Source: Lunasporangiospora selenospora
Taxonomy: Eukaryota; Mortierellomycota; Mortierellomycetes; Mortierellales; Mortierellaceae
NCBI GenBank assembly: GCA_015680635.1
Contig: JAABOA010000130.1
Coordinates: forward strand, 6,073 to 23,542
Direction: 5' to 3'
DNA: 17,470 nt
Shown: in pieces, positions 1 to 8,727 of the stretch
How the letters are laid out: the number at the start of each line of letters is the position of its first letter
Position numbering within the stretch: position 1 is the first letter of the stretch
Notes under the pieces: generated by a model
What the model saw: the letters and a program-made list of their open reading frames with translations, nothing else
The model's database searches: none
Told to the model about the DNA's origin: nothing
Position numbers and translations under genes: made by a program

Positions 1-1879
1 TGACTGTGTTCCGTCATGCAGTACTTTGCTTCTGACAAGAGATATAATCACAATCTTGGCTTCCTCACCCTATAGAGATCAAAGAGGTTGCAACAATGTA
101 CTTGTTAGGAGAGTCTGGTGAAATAAAAAATAAATTAGCAAACACTTTTGGCTTCACTGGTACCTGATAATTATCGATCGTTCGGAGGGTGAGGTGTTTC
201 TGGAGCGAAACACTCTTGGAGGCGGCTCTTGCCCTTGCCACGCTCCAGTCCATATTGCCAATAGCACTGAGCGCAGTCTTTTCCTCATTGTCATTTTCAT
301 CAAGCTGTTGCTGGTCCCGCTCATCAATCACCAGCGTGAAGGATGTATTCAATCGGTCTCGGAGCTTGGAAAGTTGTCCCAGATAAGGGGTCAGGATGGC
401 AATGTCGCCAGGCTTGTCAAAGCCGTTCTTGATCAGATACTGGGCAAGTGCCTCCACCATCTCGACCTCAAACGAATTCGAGAAGGATTGTGACCCAAAC
501 TGGTCCTTGGGATCCTCGGGATGAGAGTGGTCCATAAAGTAGACGTTCGATCCCATTCCACACACATCCGGATAACTCTGCACGTTGGGGCCGTCCACCA
601 GATTGGGGTAGAGAGCGCCACGGATAAGACTCGAAATCTCGGGTCTCATTCGACGTTGAACCGTGAGATGGGACAGGGGCAGTTGATGTTTTGTGGACGT
701 GACCAGACGCTCAAACAAGGACTGATCCAACTTGTAATTTTTTCCGACATGGGAATCCGACGCCAACTTGAAGGTCGCAATCTGCGGTCGAAGTTGCAAA
801 TGATCTCCAATCAAAATAACGTGTTGAGTAGAAGGTGAAAGTGCAGCCAGGATATGAGACTCGAGTACCTCTCCTGCTTCCTCACAGATGATAATTTTGG
901 GGGCAACCGCACCAATCAAGGACTGGAATTTGGCGGCACCGTTGGTCGTCATGCCAATGACAGAGCTCTTTCGCATAATCTCTCGTCGAATGTCGTTGTA
1001 GGCATTGTCCTTTTTCTTGTTGGCCACTTCCAGCTCCTTTAGCAGGTTGACCAAATCGAGCATCATCATCTCGATGACCTCTGGTTTCCATGACTCTAGC
1101 AATCTTTCTCGCTCCTGTATAGACATCTCCCAGACATCACCGTCCAGTTCCTCTACAGTTCTGTCCGTGTCGGGAATGACGTGGAATGACGGCAACTCGT
1201 AATTGTCCGAGAGAAGTCCATATCGGTTCATGCTCTGTTCGTAAATTTCCTTTAGCACCAGGTTAATTTTCTCTTTTTCAACAAGATCTTGTCCCGTTCT
1301 CCAATAGGCTAGAGTGTCCAGTTTCTTTGCGGGCTTGGGGTTGCCCTTGACAGGGATGAAATCTTCATCGCCATCGGGCCCGACATCAATCTCATTCAAG
1401 GTCGTCGTTGTTGCATCAAACACAGCTCCCGGTGGAGGAGATGTTTCCATATCCGGCACGGGCGCGGCAAGTTGTTGTTGTTGCTCAGGATTCTCATTCA
1501 ACAGATGGGTGCTGACATATTCCCAGGTCACGACGCCATTTCTGAGATTGTCTTCCAATGGGATAATCTTGGCTGTAATCTTGTCTGAAGATCGCATAGC
1601 ATCTCCAATGACTTGCCAGGCACCAATCGATTTACCTCTGGAGCGTAAGAGGCTTTCTAGATTATACTGGTCCAACAGCGAAGACTTGGAACGGGATCCT
1701 ACACGAACGATATCCTTGATGCCCACTTCCAAGAGATGTTCCAGAAACTGATCCAGTGCATGGTTTGTGTAGCAAATACAAAGAATAGGTCCGCAATTCA
1801 TGGACGCCTTGTTTTGGATCAGCACGCGCATAAGATCGACACCAATCTTGGTTTTTCCTGTGCCGGGTGGTCTATTAGT

Positions 1880-1919
<40 letters not shown>

Positions 1920-4070
1920 TGGGAGGGAGAGTGTTCCTCATTGAGTAACAGTGATGGCAGTAGTAGAAATGACCACAACAGAAAAAAAAACCAAAAGCAA
2001 CCCCTACCCGCTAATAAGTGCAATCTCGCGAGAAAGGGATTCGACAAAGGCTTGGGCCTGAGTGTCATCCAGGGCACTGTGCGTCTGAAGAACCTCTATC
2101 GCTCCAGCAACAGAGGTCTCATCCGACACATTCAACTCGTAAGACTCGTTGTCACTCAACAGGACAGAGAGATCAAACACAAAATTGGGGGCACGTGCAT
2201 AAAGAGGTGGATCCACAACGCATTTTCCAGACTCGTTTGCGGCAATATCCTCTTCTGTCGGCGCCAAGTATTTTCCAAAGGGCATCGTTGCGGGATTAGC
2301 CCTTTGAAGGGCTTGAAGGATAGGGCGGTAGGCCTCGAAAAAGGCGCCTGGTGCCTCAATGAGGAACCATGGCTCGGGGTTGTCCAGTCCATTGTTGGAG
2401 ATCAAAAGTGTGTACAGCGACGGATCTGTCAGCACCACTTGAATGGTCGCGTGCGTACTGTGTGCCGACAAGTCATTCAAGTTCCTGGTAGTGATCACTC
2501 CAAGCACCATCTGAAAGTTTGGGGTGGACAAGGCTTCCTCGTCATAGTGTTGCACAATATCTGTTCGGCGCGCAATACAAACCAGTCCTCCTGTCATGAG
2601 TCGACTCCTGGATCGTTCCCAGAAATCTTTGCGACGGTCCTTGCTCAAACCTTCCAGCTGTGGTGGCTGCAAGAAGGAGAGGACAATGGAGCCATCCTTC
2701 TTTTTACTCAATCTCATTCCGTCGAACTGAATGTTGCCGTAGACGTTCAGGTGAACGCTATCGTCCAGCAAGCCCCGGAGCTCCCTTTGGTTAAGCATTT
2801 TCTCATCGCTGTCTTTCGAGCTTCGTTCTAGCAGCGACAGGAAAGAGAGCACACCTCTTCGCAATGGATCCATCATGTCCTCTCGATATAGTCGAAAGTG
2901 TGTATCTAGCTGTCGCTGCCATCCATGTGGTAAAAAATGGGGCGCCTCCGAAATTCCGTTCGAGGGCATGAAGGGCTCCCTCCGACAAGTGATTTCTTTC
3001 TGAGTCGGAAGAACGCTAATATCTGAAATCTCAAAATGGTCATTGTCATGTCTGGGCCCATCCTCCGAGAGTTCCCCTGGTGGGTCGTACGTAGACGCAA
3101 GATGGGCCATGTTGGGTCCGTTAGGATACTCTTCCGGCTCACCCATGCAAGTGTATTCTCTGCCGATGATACTGTCCTTGGTGATACTGGCACCCTTGAG
3201 CATTCCCTTCAGACGCTTGGTTTCGATGGACAAGATACTGTTCAAGAACCGCTCTTCGTCCGTCGCAAATGATACTCGAGCACATGTGGCAGCCTGCTCC
3301 GACAATGTCTCGACCACCATCGCAAGTGTTGTCTGTGCCTCTTCAATGCGGTTGAGTAGTTGATAGACAAGACGTACGATCGCCAGAAGGGCACATTGGA
3401 TCCTTGTGACGACACAGATAGAAGGGTCGCTCAGCCTCAGACGCGCGAGATCAGATCCTGGACTTGCCATGGACTTTCGGGCAAGAACTTGATTCATGCA
3501 CTGGATGACACCCTCTTCGAAAAATCGCCGGCGGTATTCATACACCAGAGCGTAAACAGCACTGGACTCGCTGATCATGGTTGACTGGCAGACCTTTTCA
3601 CGGGTGAGAACGCCAATAAAGGGGATAATATCATACTGGAACGATAAACTATTTGAGGATGGAGCCGAAGCACTCATCGGATAGCGCATGATATCCTTTA
3701 GTCGTTCAAAGCCATTTTTCCGCGCCAGCGCTGGCAAGAGACCTGACATGTCGACGCCATGATGGTTCGAGAGGTTGAGTAGACACGAGTTGATGAACCG
3801 ACGGACAAACCAGACGTTTTTGAAGATGAAGTTTGGTTTGGCCAGAACCATCCCTGCAACGTGCTGAACTTCCTCTTTCCCGGATGATGGCATAATGATG
3901 TCGTCAGAGCCCTCGCCAGCGACCTGGAGCGTATGCTGACGTCGGGCCCGAACAATTTCGGATTTTTCTTCTGGCGTCAATGAAGTTCGAGGGCGAGCGT
4001 TTGGGGTGAACGGTGGTGCTTCTCCATTGGTGGCACGCAATGGCTCGCCGGTCGGTAGTTGGGTAGCCAT
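1..4070 (-). CDS. ZNFX1: ZNFX1/Hrr1-type SF1 RNA helicase (3' end outside window)
   Basis: Coding exons read on the minus strand are 4070-2008, 1871-164 and 69-1; the gene continues past base 1. The introns (2007-1872 and 163-70) are GT-AG. The joins restore GPPGTGKT (Walker A, residue ~688) and DNYQ/GEEAKIVIISLVR (motif V), which confirms both splices. About 1280 residues are visible. Residues 1-680 carry the ZNFX1-type N-terminal region, with landmarks such as HFRLYREDMMDPLRRG and EAPGAFFEAYRPIL. The helicase core shows CEEAGEVLESH (motif II; this family normally has EE rather than DE), LIGDHLQLRP (motif III) and RRMRPEISSLIR. Motif VI and the C-terminal NFX1-type zinc fingers would lie beyond the window. 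Known relatives (fission yeast Hrr1, Neurospora SAD-3, animal ZNFX1) act in small-RNA silencing or RNA surveillance with RNA-dependent RNA polymerase. That role here is inferred from family. The ATG at 4070 is the first in frame. Confidence 0.93.
1872..2007 (-). other. Helicase intron splitting the Walker A motif, with (CT)n tract
   Basis: This is a 136-nt phase-2 intron. The donor is GTAGGG just after AGCGG, and the acceptor is CTAATAG just before ACCACCCGGC. It interrupts the glycine codon that opens GPPGTGKT. On the sense strand a 35-nt CT repeat (1882-1916) forms the pyrimidine tract immediately upstream of the acceptor. The intron begins with an in-frame TAG, so retaining it would end the protein at residue 688, before the helicase core. 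Confidence 0.88.
1882..1916. repeat. (GA)n microsatellite in helicase intron
   Basis: This is a pure 35-bp GA run on the plus strand. It lies inside the first coding intron of the helicase gene and reads as CT in the sense direction of that gene. Confidence 0.97.
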
Positions 4071-4095
4071 CGTTGTAGCCTCTTTCTCCTACGGA

Positions 4096-4181
4096 CTGTT
4101 GGCGCGATTAGTTTAAAAAGTGGAGGGACTGGTCGAGATCTATGCCTCGTATTCCAGCATGACCGCCAAGCAACGGCTTAC
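4096..4181 (-). other. Probable 5'UTR intron of the helicase gene
   Basis: On the minus strand the donor AAAG/GTAAGC lies at 4181. A CTAAT branch-like site and a pyrimidine stretch precede the acceptor CCAACAG, which ends at 4096, 26 nt upstream of the ATG. The 86-nt length matches the other introns here. An alternative acceptor, CCGTAG, ends near 4090. There is no reading frame to confirm the splice, so it rests on signals alone. Confidence 0.5.
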
Positions 4182-4701
4182 CTTTATTATCCAAAGGTTA
4201 GTGGGTGCGTATGCTGTTGTTGTTGTTTTTTGAACCGAAAAGAGAGGAAGAGAGGAGAGGGCAAGGTGAAAGAGGCCAAAAGAGATGACGTGAGTGTGTG
4301 CGTGTGAACTGACAAAAATGAGTGAGAGGATTGCGAGTGTGAAAAAGAGTGTGTTTGGAAACAGACAAAAAGTGCTGTGGGGATGAGAAAGAAGAGGAAA
4401 GAAGAGGAAAGAAAGAAAACTAAAACACACATGCACGCAAAGGCAAAACGAGCCTTTATTCCACCAAAAGGACTGTCCTGGGCTTCGCCCTCACGGCCTC
4501 ACTCTCCCTGTTCTCTGCGGCTCCATGGGCAAGATGGTGGCACGAAATTTATCATATAATACAGTTTGCTCCATCACCCACAACATCGCTCTCTCTTCGC
4601 CCTGAGTCACGCAAAGAGAGTAAATAGGCCGAGAAAGCGTCGCCCAGTCATGCGATTCCTGTGCCCTTTTTTTTTTTTTGGGCACACATCAGCAAAAGCG
4701 C

Positions 4702-4729
4702 GTTCTCTGCGCTGCTACTCACAGAGAAC
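4702..4729. repeat. Short perfect inverted repeat (8-bp arms, 12-nt loop)
   Basis: GTTCTCTG at 4702-4709 is the reverse complement of CAGAGAAC at 4722-4729. The sequence GTTCTCTGCG also occurs at 4510-4519. The element sits in the 3' flank of F-box gene A. A stem this short could be chance. Confidence 0.4.
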
Positions 4730-4894
4730 CAACACAGCAAGGGCACGGAAGCTCTCTATTCTTTTTCCTCCGATTGACGCATAGCAATTTCACAACAGAT
4801 GACTTGGACCTCCCTCCCTTCTCTCCCCTTCTCTCCCTCCCTCCCTTCTCCCTTGCAAAAACCAAGGGCGATGCCTTGCATCAGACACTATTTT

Positions 4895-6682
4895 TTAGCC
4901 GCGGTTTATGTACTCCATACCATAATAGACGCCCTCTACTCGAATCTCGGGGTAATCCTGCTCTAGAAACTGCTCGATTCGATTGTATTCTCTAGGGTTG
5001 CATGTCAGCACGCCTCGGATATGCCGCAATCGAGGCCATTGCTGTACCATCCATTTAACATCGTCCAGGGTCATGTCCAATGGTATCCACTGCACATCCA
5101 GCATTCGGAGCTGCTTCAGGGGAGCTAGTTTACTCATCCCCTTGTAGATTCGCATCTGTGGACCCAACGTTGTCGTGGGCACCTTCTGCGATACAAAGGA
5201 CGAGTACGAGCAATAGTCCCGAAGAACGAGCTTCCGAAGCATGGTGAGCGCAGAGAGCTGTTCAAAAATGATCTGCATGCCATTTGTGCTTGGGTCTTGA
5301 AACCCACTAAAGGTCACATCGAGCTCCTCAAGCTCGAGGCATACCCATTTCGAGGACCACTCTCCATCTTGAGAGTCATTGACCCGAGGGCTCGTAGACT
5401 CGGTCGGGCCCCCATTGCTTATCCCTGCAACACTCGAAGACCCTGTGGGTACCAGAAGACGCATCGATGACACAAGGGAGCGTTTCCCCAGGTTTTGGAT
5501 CAATTTGGGAAGAGGCAAACTTTTGCTTGCCGTCAACGGTGGATTCATATCATCTGTTTTGAGAACATAGCCCGCAAATCGTCTCAGTTTTGGTAGGGAC
5601 ATTAAGAGCGATTGGATCATGCTACTCTCTAAAAGTGTACATCCTCTCAAGATGAGCTCTTCAAGATCTGTCTTGGAGGTGGTAATAAAGTGACAGCAAA
5701 GTCCCGACACAAAGGACTGTGCCGCATAGAATCGCTTCAATAGTGTCAGGTGGGAGAGGATGTTGGCAAGTTCGCCATCTGTAAGTGCGGTTCCACTCAA
5801 GTCGAGACACTCTATCGGACATTGCGGGTTCCTCATACTGAGATAGCGTAGGAACGAGTGGGAAGGGATCGAGCCTGTAGTGTTCCACGCGAGGTGGGTC
5901 AGATTGGGGCAAAGGGTGATGAACGCGAATTGTGCGTCGGATGCAAGTGCATTCATGGTCATTTCTAAACGCCGAAGCTGTGGCAAGGCGGATGTGCCTG
6001 GACGGAAGCGTGTGTAGATACGACACGACTTTAACACAAGACTTGAGAGGCGACAACAGATACTGAAGAAGGATTCGTCGTGGTCCTCGTAGACAAAGGC
6101 GCCAGAGAGCTCTAGCCCGCGGAGTTTGGGAAGTTGGGCGATCGTGTCCCAAAACCCCGTCGCATGTTCGACGCGCTCAGGGGTCGTGGCTGTCAATGGG
6201 AGCGGGGCATTGTAGAGGCATTTAAAGTGGACAAGGGTGGACGAGTTGGCGAGGAGGATGTGCTTGATGTCATCCGAGTACTGCAGTACCTGGAGTTGAA
6301 CCAATTGGTTGTTGAGCAGGGGAACCAGCTCCTGGACAAGAGAAGGCGCGTGGATATTGAAGATGAGGGTGTGAACACGCCGTGCATTCTCGAGGATGAC
6401 TGCAGTGGAGGGATATGTTTCTGTCCTGGCAGGGCTGGCAGGGCTGGAAGACGGAGGCGAGGGAGATGAGGCCCGAGTGCCAAGAGAAAGGGGCAGGGCT
6501 AGACTTTGGTCGCGGGCTGTTGGTGTCGTCAGATTGAGCAGGGATGCCTGATGGACAACGATGCGCCTCCAGATGAGAGGCTGCATCACATTGTTCCAGC
6601 CGTGCGAGACACGGATGCAGGCCACAAGGTCATTGTGATCCAGGAACAGCCCGACTTGAGCGAGGATCTCGGGGAGGTCCAT
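4895..6682 (-). CDS. F-box / leucine-rich-repeat-like protein A
   Basis: This is an intronless 595-residue frame. The N-terminus is an F-box: LPEILAQVGLFLDHNDLV, then CIRVSHGWNNV and QPLIWRRIVV (residues ~3-45), with the Leu-Pro start and the late Trp that are typical. The rest has irregular leucine-rich segments such as LRGLELSG, LRRLEMTM, IECLDLSG, LEELILRG, LEELDVTF and LRMLDVQW, as in F-box/LRR substrate receptors. F-box proteins bind Skp1 and bring substrates to SCF cullin ubiquitin ligases; the substrate here is unknown. It is head to head with F-box gene B and looks like a distant paralogue, sharing the F-box pattern and the C-terminal W-x-CL-x-LE ... D-x-x-W ... WP layout. The ATG at 6682 is chosen because the F-box starts right after it. 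Confidence 0.88.
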   Translation of the reverse strand: MDLPEILAQVGLFLDHNDLVACIRVSHGWNNVMQPLIWRRIVVHQASLLNLTTPTARDQSLALPLSLGTRASSPSPPSSSPASPARTETYPSTAVILENARRVHTLIFNIHAPSLVQELVPLLNNQLVQLQVLQYSDDIKHILLANSSTLVHFKCLYNAPLPLTATTPERVEHATGFWDTIAQLPKLRGLELSGAFVYEDHDESFFSICCRLSSLVLKSCRIYTRFRPGTSALPQLRRLEMTMNALASDAQFAFITLCPNLTHLAWNTTGSIPSHSFLRYLSMRNPQCPIECLDLSGTALTDGELANILSHLTLLKRFYAAQSFVSGLCCHFITTSKTDLEELILRGCTLLESSMIQSLLMSLPKLRRFAGYVLKTDDMNPPLTASKSLPLPKLIQNLGKRSLVSSMRLLVPTGSSSVAGISNGGPTESTSPRVNDSQDGEWSSKWVCLELEELDVTFSGFQDPSTNGMQIIFEQLSALTMLRKLVLRDYCSYSSFVSQKVPTTTLGPQMRIYKGMSKLAPLKQLRMLDVQWIPLDMTLDDVKWMVQQWPRLRHIRGVLTCNPREYNRIEQFLEQDYPEIRVEGVYYGMEYINRG

Positions 6683-6748
6683 GAGCTGAATCTCTTTCTA
6701 GCCCGCTAGTAATGAAGGGATGTGTTGTCCAATGTCCAATGGACAGAC

Positions 6749-6767
6749 AGAGAGAGAGAGAGAGAGA
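6749..6767. repeat. (AG)n microsatellite
   Basis: This is a pure 19-bp AG run in the divergent F-box promoter. Confidence 0.95.
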
Positions 6768-6807
6768 AAAGGCGGCGCAGCTGTAATCTCAATCGCTCCA
6801 TCATCCA

Positions 6808-6827
6808 AGAGAGAGAGAGAGAGAGAG
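6808..6827. repeat. (AG)n microsatellite
   Basis: This is a second pure 20-bp AG run in the same promoter, about 40 bp from the first. Confidence 0.95.
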
Positions 6828-6926
6828 CCAAAGGGCTGTCAGGTGGACTACTGCAAACAAGGTCGCATTTAAGGTCGTCGAGCCTTTCGTTCGTTCACTC
6901 ATCCCCTGCTCCATACTCCAAAAACC

Positions 6927-8489
6927 ATGGATTCGACACTTTCCTCAAGACCGCTCCACCCGCTCTTGATCCCCGAGCTACTCTTCAAAGCCGGCCAATT
7001 ACTGGATCTCCCCTCCGTGATCCGCTGTCTTCGTGTCTGCCGCCTCTGGCAGGCCACTCTGGAGCCTCTGATCTGGGAGGTGATCGCTCCCATAGTGACA
7101 GGATACCCTTCCATGCCGTACGCATACTGGCCACCTGCAGACGTGATTCCCGCCAAAGCTCACCTCATCCGATGCCTGCTCCGCCCTCCACTCTCCGAGC
7201 TTAACCCCTTCCTCTCAACCTGCACAGGCCTTACACGACTGGACATTGACACGACACGACAGACCTCAATGGACGATGTTGCCCCTTTGGTTCAACAAAA
7301 CTATAATTCTCTCCGTTCGATGACCATCAAACTCGATACGTACCGCTTTGAGAGTTGGAGTAGACTTACCAAGCGACTATTCTCTGATGGACTCGTCTTT
7401 GACTTGCCCAACTTGGAGTCGTTCTCCGCCACTGCCTGGGAAGTTCGAGACCATGAGGGACCAAAGCTGCTACAGATGATGCAGCGTCTCAAAGACATTA
7501 GCCTTGACCGATGCTCTATTCCTGATATTTACATGGTCGCTGCCCCTGTTGACGAGCCAGCAGATCAATCTTTGAGTATGGAGGACGGATTTGATAAACA
7601 ACACACTGCACGCGTGCGAACTTTTCAATTCACAAAGGAGCCAGTGTTACCTACCGGAATCCAGTTTAAGAATCTGGAAAAGCTACAGATTGAACACACC
7701 AATATCCATCCCAAGACATTAGCTGCCATCTTGACTCACTCACCCCGACTCTGGCTCTTCTCCTGGCAACTCCACAGAAACTCTGACATGCAACTGATCC
7801 TGAATCACCTTTTGCAGGATCCAAACGCGGACGGACCCTCAGGACTCTCCACGATTGTTAATCTCCATTTCGTTGGCAGGAATCAGACCAAGGACGCCTT
7901 GCCCACATTCCTTCAACTCCTCACGAATCTACATACCGTCTCCTTTCACTCTAGCGATATCTGTGAACTGGGTGTCTTTACCCTTCTTGACGAATATCAA
8001 TCTTGCAAGCGGTCGACCTTGATCCAGTATCTGGATTTAACTAGCTGCAACAGTATCAACAGCGGTCATATTGCCATGATCTTGACGGGTTGTTCAGCTC
8101 TTGTTGGATTTCAATCGTCCACTGTGGCCAAGATAAGGGACATGCGAGATCAGGAACATGTGGTGGAATTAAAGCCCTGGGTGTGTCTCAATCTCGAGGT
8201 GCTTTCCCTGAGCTTTGATGTAGGAATGAACGCTTCAAGACTCGACCATCAAGCGATTTATAACCAACTGGCACGACTGACCAAGCTTAAAAGGTATTCG
8301 CCTGGACTTCCGACTCCTCCTCCCAGGATCCCACTCAAACTTTCGTTCAAATGGGGCCTTGACCGACTAAAAGTCCTCCCTGATTTGGAAATCATTGGAG
8401 ATTACTGTGGGAAAATCTCTGAAATCTCTGAAGAGGATCTGTTGTGGATAAGAAAGCAATGGCCTTATATGATGCATCGACTCGAGTAA
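6927..8489 (+). CDS. F-box / leucine-rich-repeat-like protein B
   Basis: This is an intronless 520-residue frame. The N-terminus carries an F-box: LLIPELLFKAGQLLDLPSVI, then CLRVCRLWQ and LEPLIWEVIAP (residues ~13-55). Later leucine-rich segments include LTRLDIDT, LESFSATA, LKDISLDR, LEKLQIEH, IQYLDLTS and LEVLSLSF. The likely role is substrate recognition for an SCF ubiquitin ligase; the target cannot be read from sequence. The C-terminal region (KPWVCLNLEVLSLSF, then LARLTKL, then a terminal D-x-x-W ... WP) parallels F-box protein A, which suggests an old duplication followed by inversion or divergent arrangement. AATAAA lies directly after the stop codon. Confidence 0.88.
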   Translation: MDSTLSSRPLHPLLIPELLFKAGQLLDLPSVIRCLRVCRLWQATLEPLIWEVIAPIVTGYPSMPYAYWPPADVIPAKAHLIRCLLRPPLSELNPFLSTCTGLTRLDIDTTRQTSMDDVAPLVQQNYNSLRSMTIKLDTYRFESWSRLTKRLFSDGLVFDLPNLESFSATAWEVRDHEGPKLLQMMQRLKDISLDRCSIPDIYMVAAPVDEPADQSLSMEDGFDKQHTARVRTFQFTKEPVLPTGIQFKNLEKLQIEHTNIHPKTLAAILTHSPRLWLFSWQLHRNSDMQLILNHLLQDPNADGPSGLSTIVNLHFVGRNQTKDALPTFLQLLTNLHTVSFHSSDICELGVFTLLDEYQSCKRSTLIQYLDLTSCNSINSGHIAMILTGCSALVGFQSSTVAKIRDMRDQEHVVELKPWVCLNLEVLSLSFDVGMNASRLDHQAIYNQLARLTKLKRYSPGLPTPPPRIPLKLSFKWGLDRLKVLPDLEIIGDYCGKISEISEEDLLWIRKQWPYMMHRLE

Positions 8490-8490
8490 G

Positions 8491-8501
8491 AATAAAATAA
8501 A
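8491..8501 (+). terminator. Overlapping AATAAA polyadenylation signals for F-box gene B
   Basis: AATAAAATAAA begins 1 nt after the TAA stop of F-box gene B. This would give a very short 3'UTR, though fungal 3' ends often use degenerate signals. The 238-bp gap to the convergent transposase-derived gene holds nothing else recognisable. Confidence 0.45.
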
Positions 8502-8727
8502 TATAAATGTTGGTTCTGTGGATCTTGCAACCGATCCAAAAAATATTGGAAAATGTTGTTGTTGTCAAGCATGACCTACTTCTCCTTCTTTTAGTATGAT
8601 TCTTGCCCTTTTTTTTTCTGCTCCAAGATCGTCTGACTTTATCAGCCACAGGGCACATCACATCAGATAACAAAGTGGTGCATGTTTATGGGAAAGATGA
8701 TCGTAAAAAAAAGGATCCAATAGCTCT

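Larger units (their letters stand above)
4071..4894. other. Non-coding flank between helicase and F-box gene A
   Basis: This 824-bp stretch lies upstream of the helicase gene and downstream of F-box gene A, both on the minus strand. It contains the probable 5'UTR intron described separately, a purine-rich tract (about 4380-4420), a T-rich run near 4668-4679 and a strong CT-rich tract (about 4810-4855). A minus-strand AATAAA (4460-4455) could be a distant polyadenylation signal for F-box gene A. Reading frames inside it are short and of low complexity, and I see no convincing gene. Confidence 0.6.
6683..6926. promoter_or_regulatory. Shared divergent promoter of the two F-box genes
   Basis: These 244 bp separate the start codons of F-box genes A (minus) and B (plus). 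The region contains two pure AG/GA arrays (6749-6767 and 6808-6827) and pyrimidine-rich sequence before the plus-strand ATG. The promoter call follows from the divergent layout. No TATA box is evident. Confidence 0.7.

Noticed and set aside
1800-2831. Plus-strand 343-residue frame
   Set aside because: It is antisense to the helicase exons and runs through the GA repeat as (ER)n, so it is a shadow frame.
4566-4784. Small plus-strand gene in the helicase/F-box flank
   Set aside because: The composition is low-complexity with a T-run, and there is no recognisable domain, start context or splice support.
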